DNA from: Reticulitermes speratus
Lineage: Eukaryota; Arthropoda; Insecta; Blattodea; Rhinotermitidae
Direction: 5' to 3'
DNA length: 64,000 nt
Assembly: GCA_021186555.1 (NCBI GenBank)
Contig: JAJKFL010000011.1
Span: 3,540,501 to 3,604,500, forward strand
This document shows, in pieces, positions 32,885 through 42,660 of the stretch. Positions within the stretch are counted from its first letter, which is position 1, and each line of letters opens with the position of its first letter. The notes under the pieces are model-generated. The model was not told the origin of the DNA, searched no databases, and saw nothing but the letters and a program-made list of their open reading frames with translations. The position numbers and the translations under genes were made by a program.

Positions 32885-33414
32885 CAATGTACGTTTAACG
32901 TAACACTGAGGCGCTTTCGAGTAACCATTGTTGCCGTGGAACAACAATAAGTATTACATATTGTGTGTGTGTCTGTAGCCTTAATTGTCCAGCATGCAAA
33001 GCGCATGGGCAGTATTATATTGTCACCTGTGGCTTGTCTGGGTTTACCGTATTTTCCCCACATTATCTCATAAAGGGCACGATTTTCGTAGAAACATTAT
33101 TAAATACAAAATGTGTGTTTTGATTCACTCTACAAATTTCGTCCTAAATATTTCTCGTTCTGAGAAGAATTGACAGAGATATTGTCATAAATGTACATAC
33201 GCCGTCATGTGAATTACCCGTTATTCTTGTCAGGTTTTAATGAAACTTGAATTTTCTCGACAGATTTTTCGAAAAATACTCAAAAATATCAAATTCTATG
33301 AAAAGCCGTCCAGTAGGAGCTGAGTTGTTTCATATAGACGGGCAGACAGACAGACTTGACGGCCAGCCATGACAAACCTTGATAGTCGTCCTTGGCACTG
33401 TTGCGAACGCACCT
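32885..33414. mobile_element. GGCGCGTTCGC MITE (copy 2)
   Basis: Starts GTACGTTTAACGTAACACTG with the outer inverted repeat GAGGCGCTTTCG. The interior TAGCCTTAATTGTCCAGCAT GCAAAGCGCATG and ATTTTCTCGACAGATTTTTC GAAAAA is shared with copies 1 and 3. Ends TTGCGAACGCACC. Confidence 0.75.
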
Positions 33415-33881
33415 TAAAATTCGCATAGGGTAAAGCTGGCAGGGATTTTTGTCTCCCGTATATATTGACCTAGGGGCCATGAAAGAGGCAGCCCAGTATA
33501 ACTGTAAGTCACCGCATTGTAATAAGTTATTACATTCACACAAAACATGCCACTAATGCAGCAATAAAGACTGATCATGACGGCGGCTGGTAATGATGGT
33601 GGTGATGACAACTATGACGATGACGACTTTTAAAAAAAAGAATGAGGAATTGCAGGAAGGACTTAGCAAACTTGCCTGCCATTTGTATTCGGACAGTTGA
33701 GATATTTGTAAATTAATAATTATGAAACCTGGAGACCAATGTTTCTGAATAAATTTCGGTACTATAAATTCCCACAGAAGGAATATCTTCACACTTCTGG
33801 TCAAGGGTTTCACACATTTCTCGTAGTTGTAAATATTTTTAACTAATTATATAGGGCAGCTGGGTCTTTCTTAAGAAACTA
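33415..33881. other. Unassigned stretch
   Basis: Nothing recognised; small GAT-rich run near 33595-33630. Confidence 0.4.
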
Positions 33882-34214
33882 ACAGTATCTTACCTAATCA
33901 AGGCGTATAAGTTAATAAAGAATTTAACAGTACCTCAACTAATCAAGAATTTAACAGTACCTCAACTGATCAAGAAGTTAAGAGTACCTCGGGTAATCAA
34001 GAATTTAACAGTACCTCAGCTGATCAAGAAGTTAAGAGTACCTCGGGTAATCAAGAATTTAACAGTACCTCAGCTGATCAAGAAGTTAAGAGTACCTCGG
34101 GTAATCAAGAATTTAACAGTACCTCAGCTGATCAAGAATTTAACAGTACCTCAACTGATCAAGAAGTTAAGAGTACCTCGGGTAATCAAGAATTTAACAG
34201 TACCTCAGCTGATA
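33882..34214. repeat. 27-bp minisatellite with 54-bp higher-order unit
   Basis: About 12 units built from ATCAAGAATTTAACAGTACC TCAGCTG and the variant with AAGTTAAGAG and TCGGGTA. The two variants alternate, giving a 54-bp dimer repeated at least four times. The left end is degenerate. Confidence 0.92.
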
Positions 34215-34254
34215 AATAATTTCCTCAAATTTTATGCAACCTGGAATTTTATTA

Positions 34255-35000
34255 GTGTTCACACGATCCGTCCCCTTGTCCCTATCCTAAGCCAGATTAA
34301 TCCAGTTGACGCCCTCCCATCCTATTTATTTAAAATCAATATTAACATTACATTTCACTCTAAGTCGGTCTCTGTCACAACGGCATGGCGCGTCCTCGGG
34401 TTGCGCCTGGAGGAACGGCCTGTGGATATGGAAGGTAGCTGCGAATACATTGAATAAGCAGTTGCGGACAGCCGACAAGGGGTGGCCCTCCAGCTTGGGG
34501 GTTGGGCGAGGTGCTAACAACTACTCATCGTAAAAAATTACCAAGTTACGAATCACTATACAAAGCCTCGGGCGGGCTCTTGTGAGTGCGGTAATGAACC
34601 TAAGGGTTCCAAAAAACGCGGGGAATTTCTTGACTAGTTGGCAACGTGTTAGCTTCTCAAGAAGGACTCTGCTCCATACAGTTAGTTAGTTTCACTCTAA
34701 GCTTTTCCTTTTTCCTTTCTTCAGGTTTTCCTACCAAAAGTCCGCATAAATTTACCTTCACTCCCGCGCTTACCACATGCTCCGACCATATTATATTTTG
34801 TGATTTGATAACCCGAATAAATTGCGAGGAATATATTTCATGAAGCTCCTCGTTATGCGATTTTTCAGTGTCTGGCTACTTCCTCCCTCTTAGGCCCTAA
34901 TACCTTACTCAGCGCTCTAGCTTTGAGCATCCTCAGCCTGTGTTCTTCCCTTAATATGAGGTACCAAATTTCACACCAACATAAAAAGCAGAAAAATTTA
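34255..35000 (-). pseudogene. LINE-G antisense copy, split by an insertion
   Basis: 34255-34352 and 34702-35000 are consecutive antisense LINE-G segments (CCTATCCTAAGCCAGATTAA; then CTCCTCGTTATGCGATTTTT, CTTAGGCCCTAATACC, AAATTTCACACCAAC). They align collinearly with 44100-44520. Confidence 0.75.
34353..34701 (+). mobile_element. Chimeric LINE deletion derivative with 12-bp duplication
   Basis: Element 34365-34689 joins a LINE 5'-type region (GGCATGGCGCGTCCTCGGGT; GTGGCCCTCCAGCTTGGGGG) directly to the LINE-G 3' UTR (CGGGCTCTTGTGAGTGCGGT onward, GTTAGTTAG tail). The target duplication TTTCACTCTAAG lies at 34353-34364 and 34690-34701, inside an older antisense LINE-G. The whole ORF is missing, so it resembles a SINE-like internal deletion product mobilised by the parent LINE. 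Confidence 0.8.
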
Positions 35001-35007
35001 TAATTCT

Positions 35008-35378
35008 GTAGTTTAATCTGTATATATCACCAAATATTATTTGCTTGATCAAATCAAGAAGAATGAGGTGGGCGGGGCATGTAGCACGTATGGGGAGGGG
35101 AGAGGTGCATACAGGATTTTGGTGGGGAGACCTGAGGGAAGGAGACAACTTGGAAGACCCAGGCGTAGATGGGAGGATATTATTAAAATCGTTCTTCAAG
35201 AAGTGGGATGGGGTTATGGACTGGATTGAAAAAGCTCAGGGTAGGGACAGGTGGCGGGCTGTTGTGAATGCGGTAATGAACCTTCGGGTTCTATAAAATG
35301 CGGGGAATTTCTTGACTAGTTGAGGACCTGTTAGCTTCTCAAGAAGGACTGTGCTGTATGGAGTTAGTTAGTTAGTTG
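35008..35378 (+). pseudogene. LINE-G 3' end with (GTTA)n tail
   Basis: Reads [20 protein letters not shown], then a [12 protein letters not shown]-like segment and [19 protein letters not shown] with frame breaks. Then the UTR and GTTAGTTAGTTAG at about 35360. It is head-to-head with the antisense copy ending at 35000. Confidence 0.85.
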
Positions 35379-35493
35379 TATTTTAATATTTATATTCTTA
35401 GATAGTTAACGGGAAGACAAAAGATTCTCGCAGCAACGGTAGCAGGCATTCCATTAAATATTTATAAATGCAATAATAACTGATGGGTTCGTT

Positions 35494-35860
35494 TATATCA
35501 TATATATCATATATATCATATCATATATATCATATATATCATATATATCGTATCATATATATCATATATCATATCATATATATCATATCATATATATCAT
35601 ATATATCATATTTATCATATATATCATATATATCATATATAATCATATATATCATATATATCATATATATCATATATATCATATTTATCATATCTATCAT
35701 ATATATCATATATATAATATATAATCATATATATCATATATATCATATATATCATTTATATCATATATATCATATATATCATTTATATCATATATATCAT
35801 ATATATCATACATAATCATATATATTATATATATCATATATGTCATATATAATCATATAA
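35494..35860. repeat. AT-rich tandem array, ATATATCAT unit
   Basis: About 365 bp of irregular ATATATCATATATATCAT repeats with occasional ATTTATCAT and ATAATCAT variants. Isoleucine/tyrosine/serine/histidine-rich frames here are artefacts. Confidence 0.95.
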
Positions 35861-36084
35861 AGGCGTAAATCGATCAGCTATGTATTTTGATTAGGCCTAG
35901 ATGTCACTTTTAAAATCTGTCGAATTATGTTGTTTTGTACAGAATTTTGCAAATAATATTTGTGCTTTTAATATCGTAATATTCGACATACCTTTAAGTA
36001 TAATTAGCAATAAAGACTAGCTTAAGAACGCATAAAAATGTGTTACGTGCGACATGTACAATTTCCACGTTTGTGCCACAAGAG
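35861..36084. other. Unassigned stretch
   Basis: Nothing recognised. Confidence 0.4.
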
Positions 36085-36086
36085 GC

Positions 36087-36345
36087 TCAAAAAATGTGAA
36101 ATATTTTTTTCAAAATATTTCCAAAACGTTGGAGGCTATCCTGGTATTTTTTTACACATGCGTTCCATGTCTTCAGCTCTTCTAAAGTCGTGAAAGTCAG
36201 GGGATACAAACATTTTCCTAAACAAATTCCAAAATGAAGAAATCCATGGATATGAAGTCTGGTGATCTCACGGGCCATCCACAAAACGCTTCTACCAACA
36301 ATAGGTTCTTCACTTAAACTGTCACTGCTTTGTCAAAAACGGTTC
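36087..36345 (-). pseudogene. Mariner-type transposase C-terminal remnant
   Basis: Read on the minus strand, one frame gives GWPVRSPDFISMDFFILEF, recognisable as the W(P)xRSPDLxPxDFFLWG motif containing the last catalytic Asp of Tc1/mariner DDE/D transposases. A frameshift follows (REITRLHIHGFLHFGICL is the neighbouring frame). The downstream part 'LEELKTWNACVKKYQDSLQR' fits the poorly conserved C-terminal region. Multiple frame breaks make it dead. No inverted termini recognised. Confidence 0.65.
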
Positions 36346-36682
36346 TGTTTTATGAAAAACCAACATGCAAGGCGCCTTTTCTAGAGCGGACACCGTTTTG
36401 CGATACGGACGATTATGGATCACCCTAGCGGCCAAAGTACGCAGCAGAGTGCAAAAATAAAACGAACACTTCTTGATTTGAGCTTTCCAGCTACTACGTA
36501 ATTGAACTCCACCTTAAATCTGCTCTGAATAGAAATATTAAATGTTTTTTACGCACTGTGTCTATTTCTCGCAAATGCAGACTAATAAAACGACAGGTTA
36601 GACTTTAGATCTGCTCAGTTGAAAAACACTTTGGCTATCAGGATAGAAATCTGACAACTTGCCTGCCCACGTATCCCCTTAC
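36346..36682. other. Unassigned, perhaps further decayed transposase
   Basis: Could include upstream parts of the same mariner remnant, but I cannot read a convincing motif. Confidence 0.35.
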
Positions 36683-36825
36683 ACGTGATTTCAGGCTTCC
36701 GCGGCGGTGTAAATGAGATCTACGCTCTTTTGCGATATTACACAGCGTCGAATGGTAGTTTCTTACCGACGTTTCGGGCCAACCTATCGATCCCTTCTTC
36801 ACGGGTCAAACAGACCGCATTCTTC
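36683..36825. mobile_element. ACGTTTCGG foldback family, single arm
   Basis: GTGATTTCAGGCTTCCGCGG, AGATCTACGCTCTTTTGCGA, TACCGACGTTTCGGGCC and CTTCTTCACGGGTC in family order. The mirrored arm is absent. Confidence 0.75.
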
Positions 36826-37974
36826 CTACGCAGACAAATAATGTATTTCACTTACAGTAAATAAATTCTTAAAGTCAATATCAACAACTGGCGTTAGGAA
36901 GAAAAACCGGTAACTAAAATTGTAAAATTAGTTACATACCCGAAATTAATTTGCTACTTGAAATAATACCAGTACCCGCGAAATGGATTGAAAATTATTT
37001 AGGGTCCACTGCTGAGGGTTTTGTGTCGGTGGTGACGAGCCTTTGTATTTTATAGCAGTGCGGAATTCCTTTATTGAAATAAATGTTTAATGATGAAGGG
37101 AAGTTCTGTGGAATGCAGTTTGTTCTGTATCTGTATAATATGCCACAAGGTTTCGGTAGGAACGGTCAGTTAATAGAAAAAATATTTGGTCTGTCTGAAG
37201 AACAAACGCAACTCAAGTTCCAAAAGGAATATTCTGGCCAGTGGAAACTTGATCAAACACAGTCCCAGGCAAGACAAAGAAACAGTAGAAATTACATAAC
37301 GAATGTTTTGTTCGATATATGGAAAGTTGTTCCTAAAGATTTCTTGTGGTCCATTAACTATATAGCGTCTTGTATAGTGTTTCTATCATCAGACGAGGAA
37401 TTGCAAATTTGACGAAGGAGTCGGTAGATGGAAGAAAGAAAGAAAGAAGGTTTGGAAGTGGAGACGAAATGAAAGCGGAACTTCTCTCCTCTCCTCTTGT
37501 TTCAGAAATTGAATTATTGTTATTTTTTTTTCTTTTACCTTCATCGTACCATCTTTCTTCTCCCTTTCTTTTACGGTTATCGTAAATCGGATTGAGGCGA
37601 AGCGGTGAATATTAATAAGGAAATTTCTGTATTGAAGTTAGAGAATAATGCTGTTTTGTAAGGGATTGCAGTTGCTGGTTGCAGATGTTGCTATTCTGCC
37701 GCTGAGAGGGGTTGAGGGGGAGAGAAATCATCTTTATCGAGTTGTATAAACGTATATCTGCAATCTGTCTGGTTCGAATAAAAATATCTGCTCGTATTTT
37801 CTTTATATGCAGATAGAGAAAGTAGATATGTGCGTTGTATTAACAGATTAGAATAATACGTTGTGATTCAGTGACAGAAATGTAGCATACACGCAAAGTA
37901 GTGTTTAAAATTACATAATCAAGTACGTCACTTGATGACGGATTGAGCGGGACATGTGTCACTCATGAGGTAAG
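36826..37974. other. Unassigned stretch with an unidentified 109-codon frame
   Basis: A plus-strand frame at 37083-37412 (MFNDEGKFCGMQF start) has fairly even composition but no motif I know. There is no intron or poly-A context. It may be chance or a decayed element ORF. Confidence 0.35.
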
Positions 37975-38555
37975 GTAAAGGTAAAGTTTATCCTATATCA
38001 GGCCATGAAGGCACAGAAGGTGAGTAGATATATAGCTCTACTCCTTGGGCCGGGATAGATCAGTCGATATAGCGACTCGCTACGGGCTAGACGGTCCGGG
38101 AATCGAATCCCGGTGGGGGCGAGATTTTTCGCAGCCGTCCAGACCGGTCCTGGGGCCCACCCAGCCTCCTATACAATGGGTACCGGGTCTCTTTCCCGGG
38201 ATAAAGCGGCCGGGGCGTGGAGTTGACCACCCACCCTCATCTAGCGCCAAGGTTAAAGAAAGAGTAGAGCTATACCTCTACTCCCGCTCTGGGCCTTCGT
38301 GGCGTGTTCTAGGGCGAACTTTAGTTTACTTTACCTTGTTTAACCTCGGCGCTAGATGGGGGTGGGTGGTTAACGCCACGCCACGGCCGCTTTAACCCCT
38401 GGTAATAGACTCGGTGCCCATTGTACAGGAGGCTGGGTGGACCCCAGGGCCCGTCTGGAAGGGTGCGGAAAATCTTGTCCCAGCCAGAATTCGATTCCCG
38501 GACTATCCGTCCAGGCCGTAGCGAGTCGCTGTACCGACTACACCATCTGGACCCA
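37975..38555. mobile_element. SINE-C cluster: tail fragment plus tail-to-tail inverted pair
   Basis: 37975-38043 is a short antisense SINE-C tail (AAGGTAAAGTTTATCC, GGCCATGAAGGCACAGAAGG). 38044-38340 is a full sense copy (B box GGGAATCGAATCCCGG; ends TTTACTTTACCTTG). 38341-38555 is an antisense copy (CCTCGGCGCTAGATGGGGGT to ATTCGATTCCCGGACT). The last two are joined at their tails and would fold into a long hairpin. Confidence 0.88.
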
Positions 38556-38683
38556 CTGCAGCGTTCATGAGAGTGACGACAAAATGCCGTATGAGAGCTT
38601 AAAGTAGGCTGCACCTCTTTTATCAGAGGTCCAATACACACAAACCTCCACTTCCAATTCGTTGCACAATCTTTATTTTTCAC

Positions 38684-38729
38684 TGCTTCTACATGTTTCG
38701 GCCACAAAATATGACCACCTTCAGGGACT
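38684..38729 (-). ncRNA. Hammerhead-like remnant, left arm of HH-IR6
   Basis: Minus strand: CUGAAGG (A9 to G), U-rich stem II with GGCC end, GAAA, ACAUGU. Stem I pairing is weak. Probably inactive. Confidence 0.4.
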
Positions 38730-39112
38730 TACAAACATCGTGGACGTATACAGCTTGTATTGTAAGTAGTGTCACGTAAATGGTAAGTCTGTACATATTG
38801 GTTTCTATCCATACACAGTGTTAATATTGTGATGTCAATCACTCATAGCGTACAAACGGAGTGTCCTAGCCTCGGGATCTCTCGACTCCAATTAAATCGA
38901 AATCATGTCACCACAAGAGATATTTGGATGCAGCACATTATGCAACTTTAACATCTTATTTTTATTATAAATTTAATGCAGTTTTAACACTGTATCTAAT
39001 TATAGACTGACGTCACAATATTAACATTCTGTATAGACAGACACCAACATGTACATTTTGAATATCTATGTATGACTACTTGCAATATATGCTGTATACG
39101 TCTATGAAGTTT

Positions 39113-39160
39113 GTAACTCTCTGAAGAAGGAAATATTATGTGGCCGAAACATGTAACTTA
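39113..39160 (+). ncRNA. Hammerhead-like remnant, right arm of HH-IR6
   Basis: CUGAAGA (39121-39127) and GAAA-ACAUGUA are intact, but stem II is reduced to about two pairs and stem I is weak. Confidence 0.42.
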
Positions 39161-39264
39161 GGAGCAGTGCATAATATATATTGTGCAACGAATTGGAAGT
39201 GAAAGTTTGTGTGTACTTAATGATATTCGCAATCGTCTTACCGCATCTTCTTCTACTCTGTACA

Positions 39265-39570
39265 ATATGAGAACTTTCTTTTGTGGTGAAGGGCCCCGCA
39301 GCAGAAGCTACAGACGCACCGTAGCCTTGAGGCTTATTGTGTAACCCTGTGATGAAGATGATTAGTTTTTTTTTCGTTTTTTTCGTCTAATGGAGCGTAG
39401 GTGGAATTAAATTGACAGGGGAAAACCGAAGTACTCGGGGAAAAACCTGTCCGAGTGCCACTTTGTCTACCACAAATCCCACATGGACTGACTCGGGACG
39501 AACCCGGGCCTCCGCGGTGAGAGGCCGACGACTAACCGCCTGAGCCATGGCACGGCCTGTATATGAGAAC
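39265..39570 (-). mobile_element. SINE-E full length with 10-bp duplication
   Basis: SINE 39275-39560 antisense. The complement reads GCCGTGCCATGGCTCAGGCG GTTAG (A box TGGCTCAGGCGG), then a B-box-like CGGGTTCGTCCCG. The body contains GACAGGGGAAAACCGAAGTA. Target duplication ATATGAGAAC at 39265-39274 and 39561-39570. Confidence 0.88.
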
Positions 39571-39734
39571 GTTACGTAGAAAGAACCCGTGAAAGCATAA
39601 AAAGTAAGGTGAAGATTCTCGACCACTCTTCTCCCTGTGCATAAAATGAACCGTCTGCTGCTCCTTACATCAATCCACTCACTCACTCACTCGTTCACTC
39701 ACTCTCGCACTCAGGCGCCTTCTTCTTCTTTTTC

Positions 39735-39982
39735 TCATGTCGCGACAGCACCTAGTGGGGCCAGGGCCTCTTCCGTTTTGAGACTTCTTGATCTCACTCA
39801 CATACACCACACTCCTTCGGGCTGCTCTGGACGAGTAAATCAGCCCGACGCAGAGACCTCTATCTGACAACACTCACAAGAGACAGACATCCATGCCTTC
39901 GGCGGAATTCGAACCCGCAAACCCATCAAGCGAAGTGCCGCAGACCTACGTCTTAGACCGCGCGGCCACTGGTATCGGCACG
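39735..39982 (-). mobile_element. SINE-B, diverged
   Basis: CTGCTCTGGACGAGTAAATC AGCCCG, CAGAGACCTCTATCTGACAA, AGACAGACATCCATGCC and a head complement with CGAACCCGC and CGCGGCCACTGGTATCGGC. An adjacent (CACT)n run is at 39668-39705. Confidence 0.82.
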
Positions 39983-40189
39983 CGGTAACCTACCCGCCCA
40001 TATTTCTGGTCATCCATCACACAACCGTTTAGCTTTCTTCTCCGTAAATCCCCTCAAAGAAAGAATTCTACGTCCACCCAATCACCTACACATCCTTTCT
40101 TCTCTCAATCCACTCACCGATCCATCCATCCATCCATCCATCCATCCATCCATCCATTCATCCAGAGAATTTCGCACTAATAAGAGCTG
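39983..40189. repeat. Unassigned stretch with (CCAT)n microsatellite
   Basis: (CCAT)n at about 40118-40156; otherwise pyrimidine-rich unassigned sequence. Confidence 0.7.
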
Positions 40190-40275
40190 CACAGAAGAAA
40201 GAGGACGAAGTCTTAAACGTCCTAAAGCCCAGTGGTAACTAGGTATACCACCTGCTGTAAGATCAATAGACTACA
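40190..40275 (+). mobile_element. Fragment of the (GAAT)n LINE family
   Basis: CAGAAGAAAGAGGACGAAGT CTTAAACGTC and GTGGTAACTAGGTAT resemble 11820-11880. Weak match. Confidence 0.4.
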
Positions 40276-40999
40276 TTTTGCCACATTTTGTTTCGCAGTG
40301 GTACTCGCAATGAATGTACACTATTTTCCTAAATATAATTAAGAAGTTGATCTTCCAATTGAGGCGGTCTGTGTTTCCTGTGAGGCACGAACCGAACTTG
40401 CAGCTCCTGTATATCGGAACTGTCAAACGGAAAAGTCCTGAATTCAGCGTGCCATAACATTTCATCAATATTTGTTAGCTCAAAAGGTGTTAATATTGCC
40501 CTGTCTTAACCACCATGTTGTGAATATGTGGTCCAAATAAGTCAATAAAACATGAAAGATAGTTATCAGCTTCATGCTACGACCACTTTTACCTCTTGCA
40601 AAAGAGATTTCTATGTCTGACAAACGTCTTCTTTGTTCAGCGAGGATGTTCCATCTGCAGAAGTATTGGGGCTATGATGTGCAGTAATATTGGAAGACGG
40701 TCATGAATTGTGGATAGCTAAGATTCTGAAAGAAGTGTTTATGGTCTATTTGACAGCAGGCCTCATCTGGCTTTACCTGGAATGCCTAACTAGGACGAAA
40801 AGAAAAAAAGCCAATGTAGTTGGTACTACTGTCGAAATTCGCACCGGTGACCTCCCCAGTGCCTGTCACCTAAATGCTGTATTATTTACTGCTTTCCGGT
40901 TCTTACAAATGCCTTTCAGATAACATCTTGTCGGCTTTAAAATGTTTCCAACATTGAGGAAATAACTAACCACATCCGTGGAGTAGAGTCAAGCTTGAA
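40276..40999. other. Unassigned stretch
   Basis: No gene or repeat family recognised. Confidence 0.4.
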
Positions 41000-41180
41000 A
41001 AATTGTGTTCCTCAACTCCCCGCATTTTATGAAACGTGAAAATCCAATACCGCGGTAACAAAATCCCGTCACCTTTTCCATTCTGAACCAGCTGAATCCA
41101 GTCCGAAACCTTCCGTTATATTTCTGTAAGCTCAGTTTTAATATTATCCTCGCATATACGCGTAGATCTTACAAGTGGTT
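41000..41180 (-). pseudogene. LINE-G tail, antisense, decayed
   Basis: CCCGCATTTTATGAAACGTG, CTTTTCCATTCTGAACCAG, CTGAATCCAGTCCG and ATATTATCCTCGCATATACG match the LINE-G complement. Confidence 0.65.
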
Positions 41181-41763
41181 TATTTCCTTCAGATTTTCCC
41201 ATCAAACTCCCTACGCATTTATTATCTCAAGACTGAGGAACTGCAGTAAACATTCTATAACTTTCCGCTAGATAATTTATTTGCTAATATTCGCCGTTCT
41301 CCCTTCAACTGACTCTTCAGATGACAGAGTGAGAATATGAAATTGATAGTCCTGTTATATTTTGGAATTAAGACTGTGTAGGTTATGTTCTTCCGCTCTG
41401 TACACACTTCGTTACTGGACTGGTTGTCGGACTGCTGTTGTCCTGCTGTGTAAGGAACAGAGAAATGCGTGACTTATTTAAGTTCCCAGGCCTGCAACTG
41501 TCGGACGCCAGCAATTTTGAGCTACATGCCCAGCATGTCGATAGACATCGTAAATAAAGAATACTTCAGTGAGGCAATTTTGTCGTAGAAAGTATACAAA
41601 AAATGTTCTGCATTTATTCCATCTGTGAAAGCAATTTCTGTGCACTTAATTTCAGTCTTCTTACATATGAGTTAAATCATCACAGAGGCGAAGATATAGA
41701 TTTTGAAAACTAATATTGTACATTTTCCATGCAATTGTTACATTACGTTCGTTAATGGAGGGT
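41181..41763. other. Unassigned stretch
   Basis: Nothing recognised. Confidence 0.4.
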
Positions 41764-42092
41764 AAACGGAGTGTTTAAGCAACCCCATTACAGGCCTAGG
41801 CAGGCCCTGAGGGGTCCAGGAGGTTGAGGCTCCCAGATTTGTAGACAGTCGGCACATGAAGGTGGTAAGGTTGTCAGCCCTACGCACCGGCCGCCTTTAC
41901 CCCCCAGGAAATATTCCTGGTACTCATTTCTGTTAGAGGCTGAGTCGACCCCAGGGCCATAGTGCGACCGAAACGATTATGTCAAGGAATTAATTCCAAT
42001 GACACCATCGGGAATCGAACCCGCGACGTTTCGGTTTGTAGCGTAGTGCCTCAACCAACTGCGCCACCGCGTGCCCCCAAACGGAGTGTTTA
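41764..42092 (-). mobile_element. SINE-D full length with 14-bp duplication
   Basis: SINE 41778-42078. The complement begins GGGGCACGCGGTGGCGCAGT TGG (A box TGGCGCAGTTGG) and has B box CGGGTTCGATTCCCG. Target duplication AAACGGAGTGTTTA at 41764-41777 and 42079-42092. It is the intact reference copy for the family. Confidence 0.93.
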
Positions 42093-42303
42093 CATATCGT
42101 ATTTTCCACCCCCATTAAAAACCGAAGGAAAGCCACCCTCACAAGACGTTTGGATGCAGAATTTTACACTTTTAATTCTCTAAGTACAATTTTAATAATA
42201 TCATACATTTTTATTTAGTAGTAGAGTGATATTCATCTGTATATTTTACTATTCACGATCGACAAGTTACGTAACAACGCTGTATATGTCTTTGAATATT
42301 GTA

Positions 42304-42348
42304 GCTTCCTGAGGATGGCTACAGGTTTTAGCCGAAACATGTAGAAGT
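42304..42348 (+). ncRNA. Hammerhead-like ribozyme, solitary arm
   Basis: Stem I GCUUC/GAAGU (42304-42308 and 42344-42348, one G-U), CUGAGGA (42309-42315), extra U, stem II GGCU/AGCC with a 9-nt loop, GAAA (42334-42337), self-complementary ACAUGU, H17 = A. Core fully canonical. It lies just left of HH-IR7 without its own mirrored arm. Confidence 0.68.
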
Positions 42349-42455
42349 ACTTCTGTAAATCAGATATTAGTGCAATTAAATCACGCAATATTCAGTCCAA
42401 CAAAATTCACTCTGTTGTATTTCAGATATTCTATATTACAATATCTTGTTAATCA

Positions 42456-42499
42456 AATCCAACATGTTTCGATCCCTCATGGGATCATTATCAGGGATT
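42456..42499 (-). ncRNA. Hammerhead-like motif, left arm of HH-IR7 (G8 to A)
   Basis: Mirror of 42539-42582: stem I AAUCC/GGAUU, CUGAUAA, U, GAUCCC/GGGAUC, GAAA, ACAUGU, H17 = U. Confidence 0.5.
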
Positions 42500-42538
42500 C
42501 GTAGTCTATCAAAGTAACAAGTAAGCTACTTTGATATG

Positions 42539-42582
42539 AATCCCTGATAATGATCCCATGAGGGATCGAAACATGTTGGATT
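42539..42582 (+). ncRNA. Hammerhead-like motif, right arm of HH-IR7 (G8 to A)
   Basis: Stem I AAUCC/GGAUU, core CUGAUAA instead of CUGAUGA, extra U, six-pair stem II GAUCCC/GGGAUC with 4-nt loop, GAAA, ACAUGU, H17 = U. All helices are perfect, but the G8 general-base position is A. Predicted inactive or strongly slowed. Confidence 0.52.
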
Positions 42583-42660
42583 TGATTAAAAAGATATTGT
42601 GATATAGGATATCTGAAATACAACACAGTGCATTTTATTGAGCTGAGTATTGTGTGATTT

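Larger units (their letters stand above)
38631..39222. mobile_element. Hammerhead-bearing inverted repeat HH-IR6
   Basis: Arms of about 220 bp (38631-38850 and 39000-39222) share AACCTCCACTTCCAATTCGT TGCACAAT and the complement at 39185-39210. They also share GTGTTAATATTGTGATGTCA with its complement at 39010-39030. Hammerhead-like motifs sit in each arm. Confidence 0.68.
42375..42660. mobile_element. Hammerhead-bearing inverted repeat HH-IR7
   Basis: Left arm about 42375-42515, right arm about 42525-42660, with a very short loop. Shared words include AATCAAATCCAACATGTTTC and its complement, and AATACAACACAGTG with CACTCTGTTGTATT. The hammerhead regions of the two arms are perfect mirrors, including the same core mutation. 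Confidence 0.72.

Noticed and set aside
34701-35378. Twin-priming inversion of one LINE-G copy
   Set aside because: The antisense and sense parts cover overlapping regions of the element, so they are two separate insertions head to head.
37083-37412. 109-codon frame as a gene
   Set aside because: No recognisable motif, splice or poly-A context; kept only as an unidentified frame.
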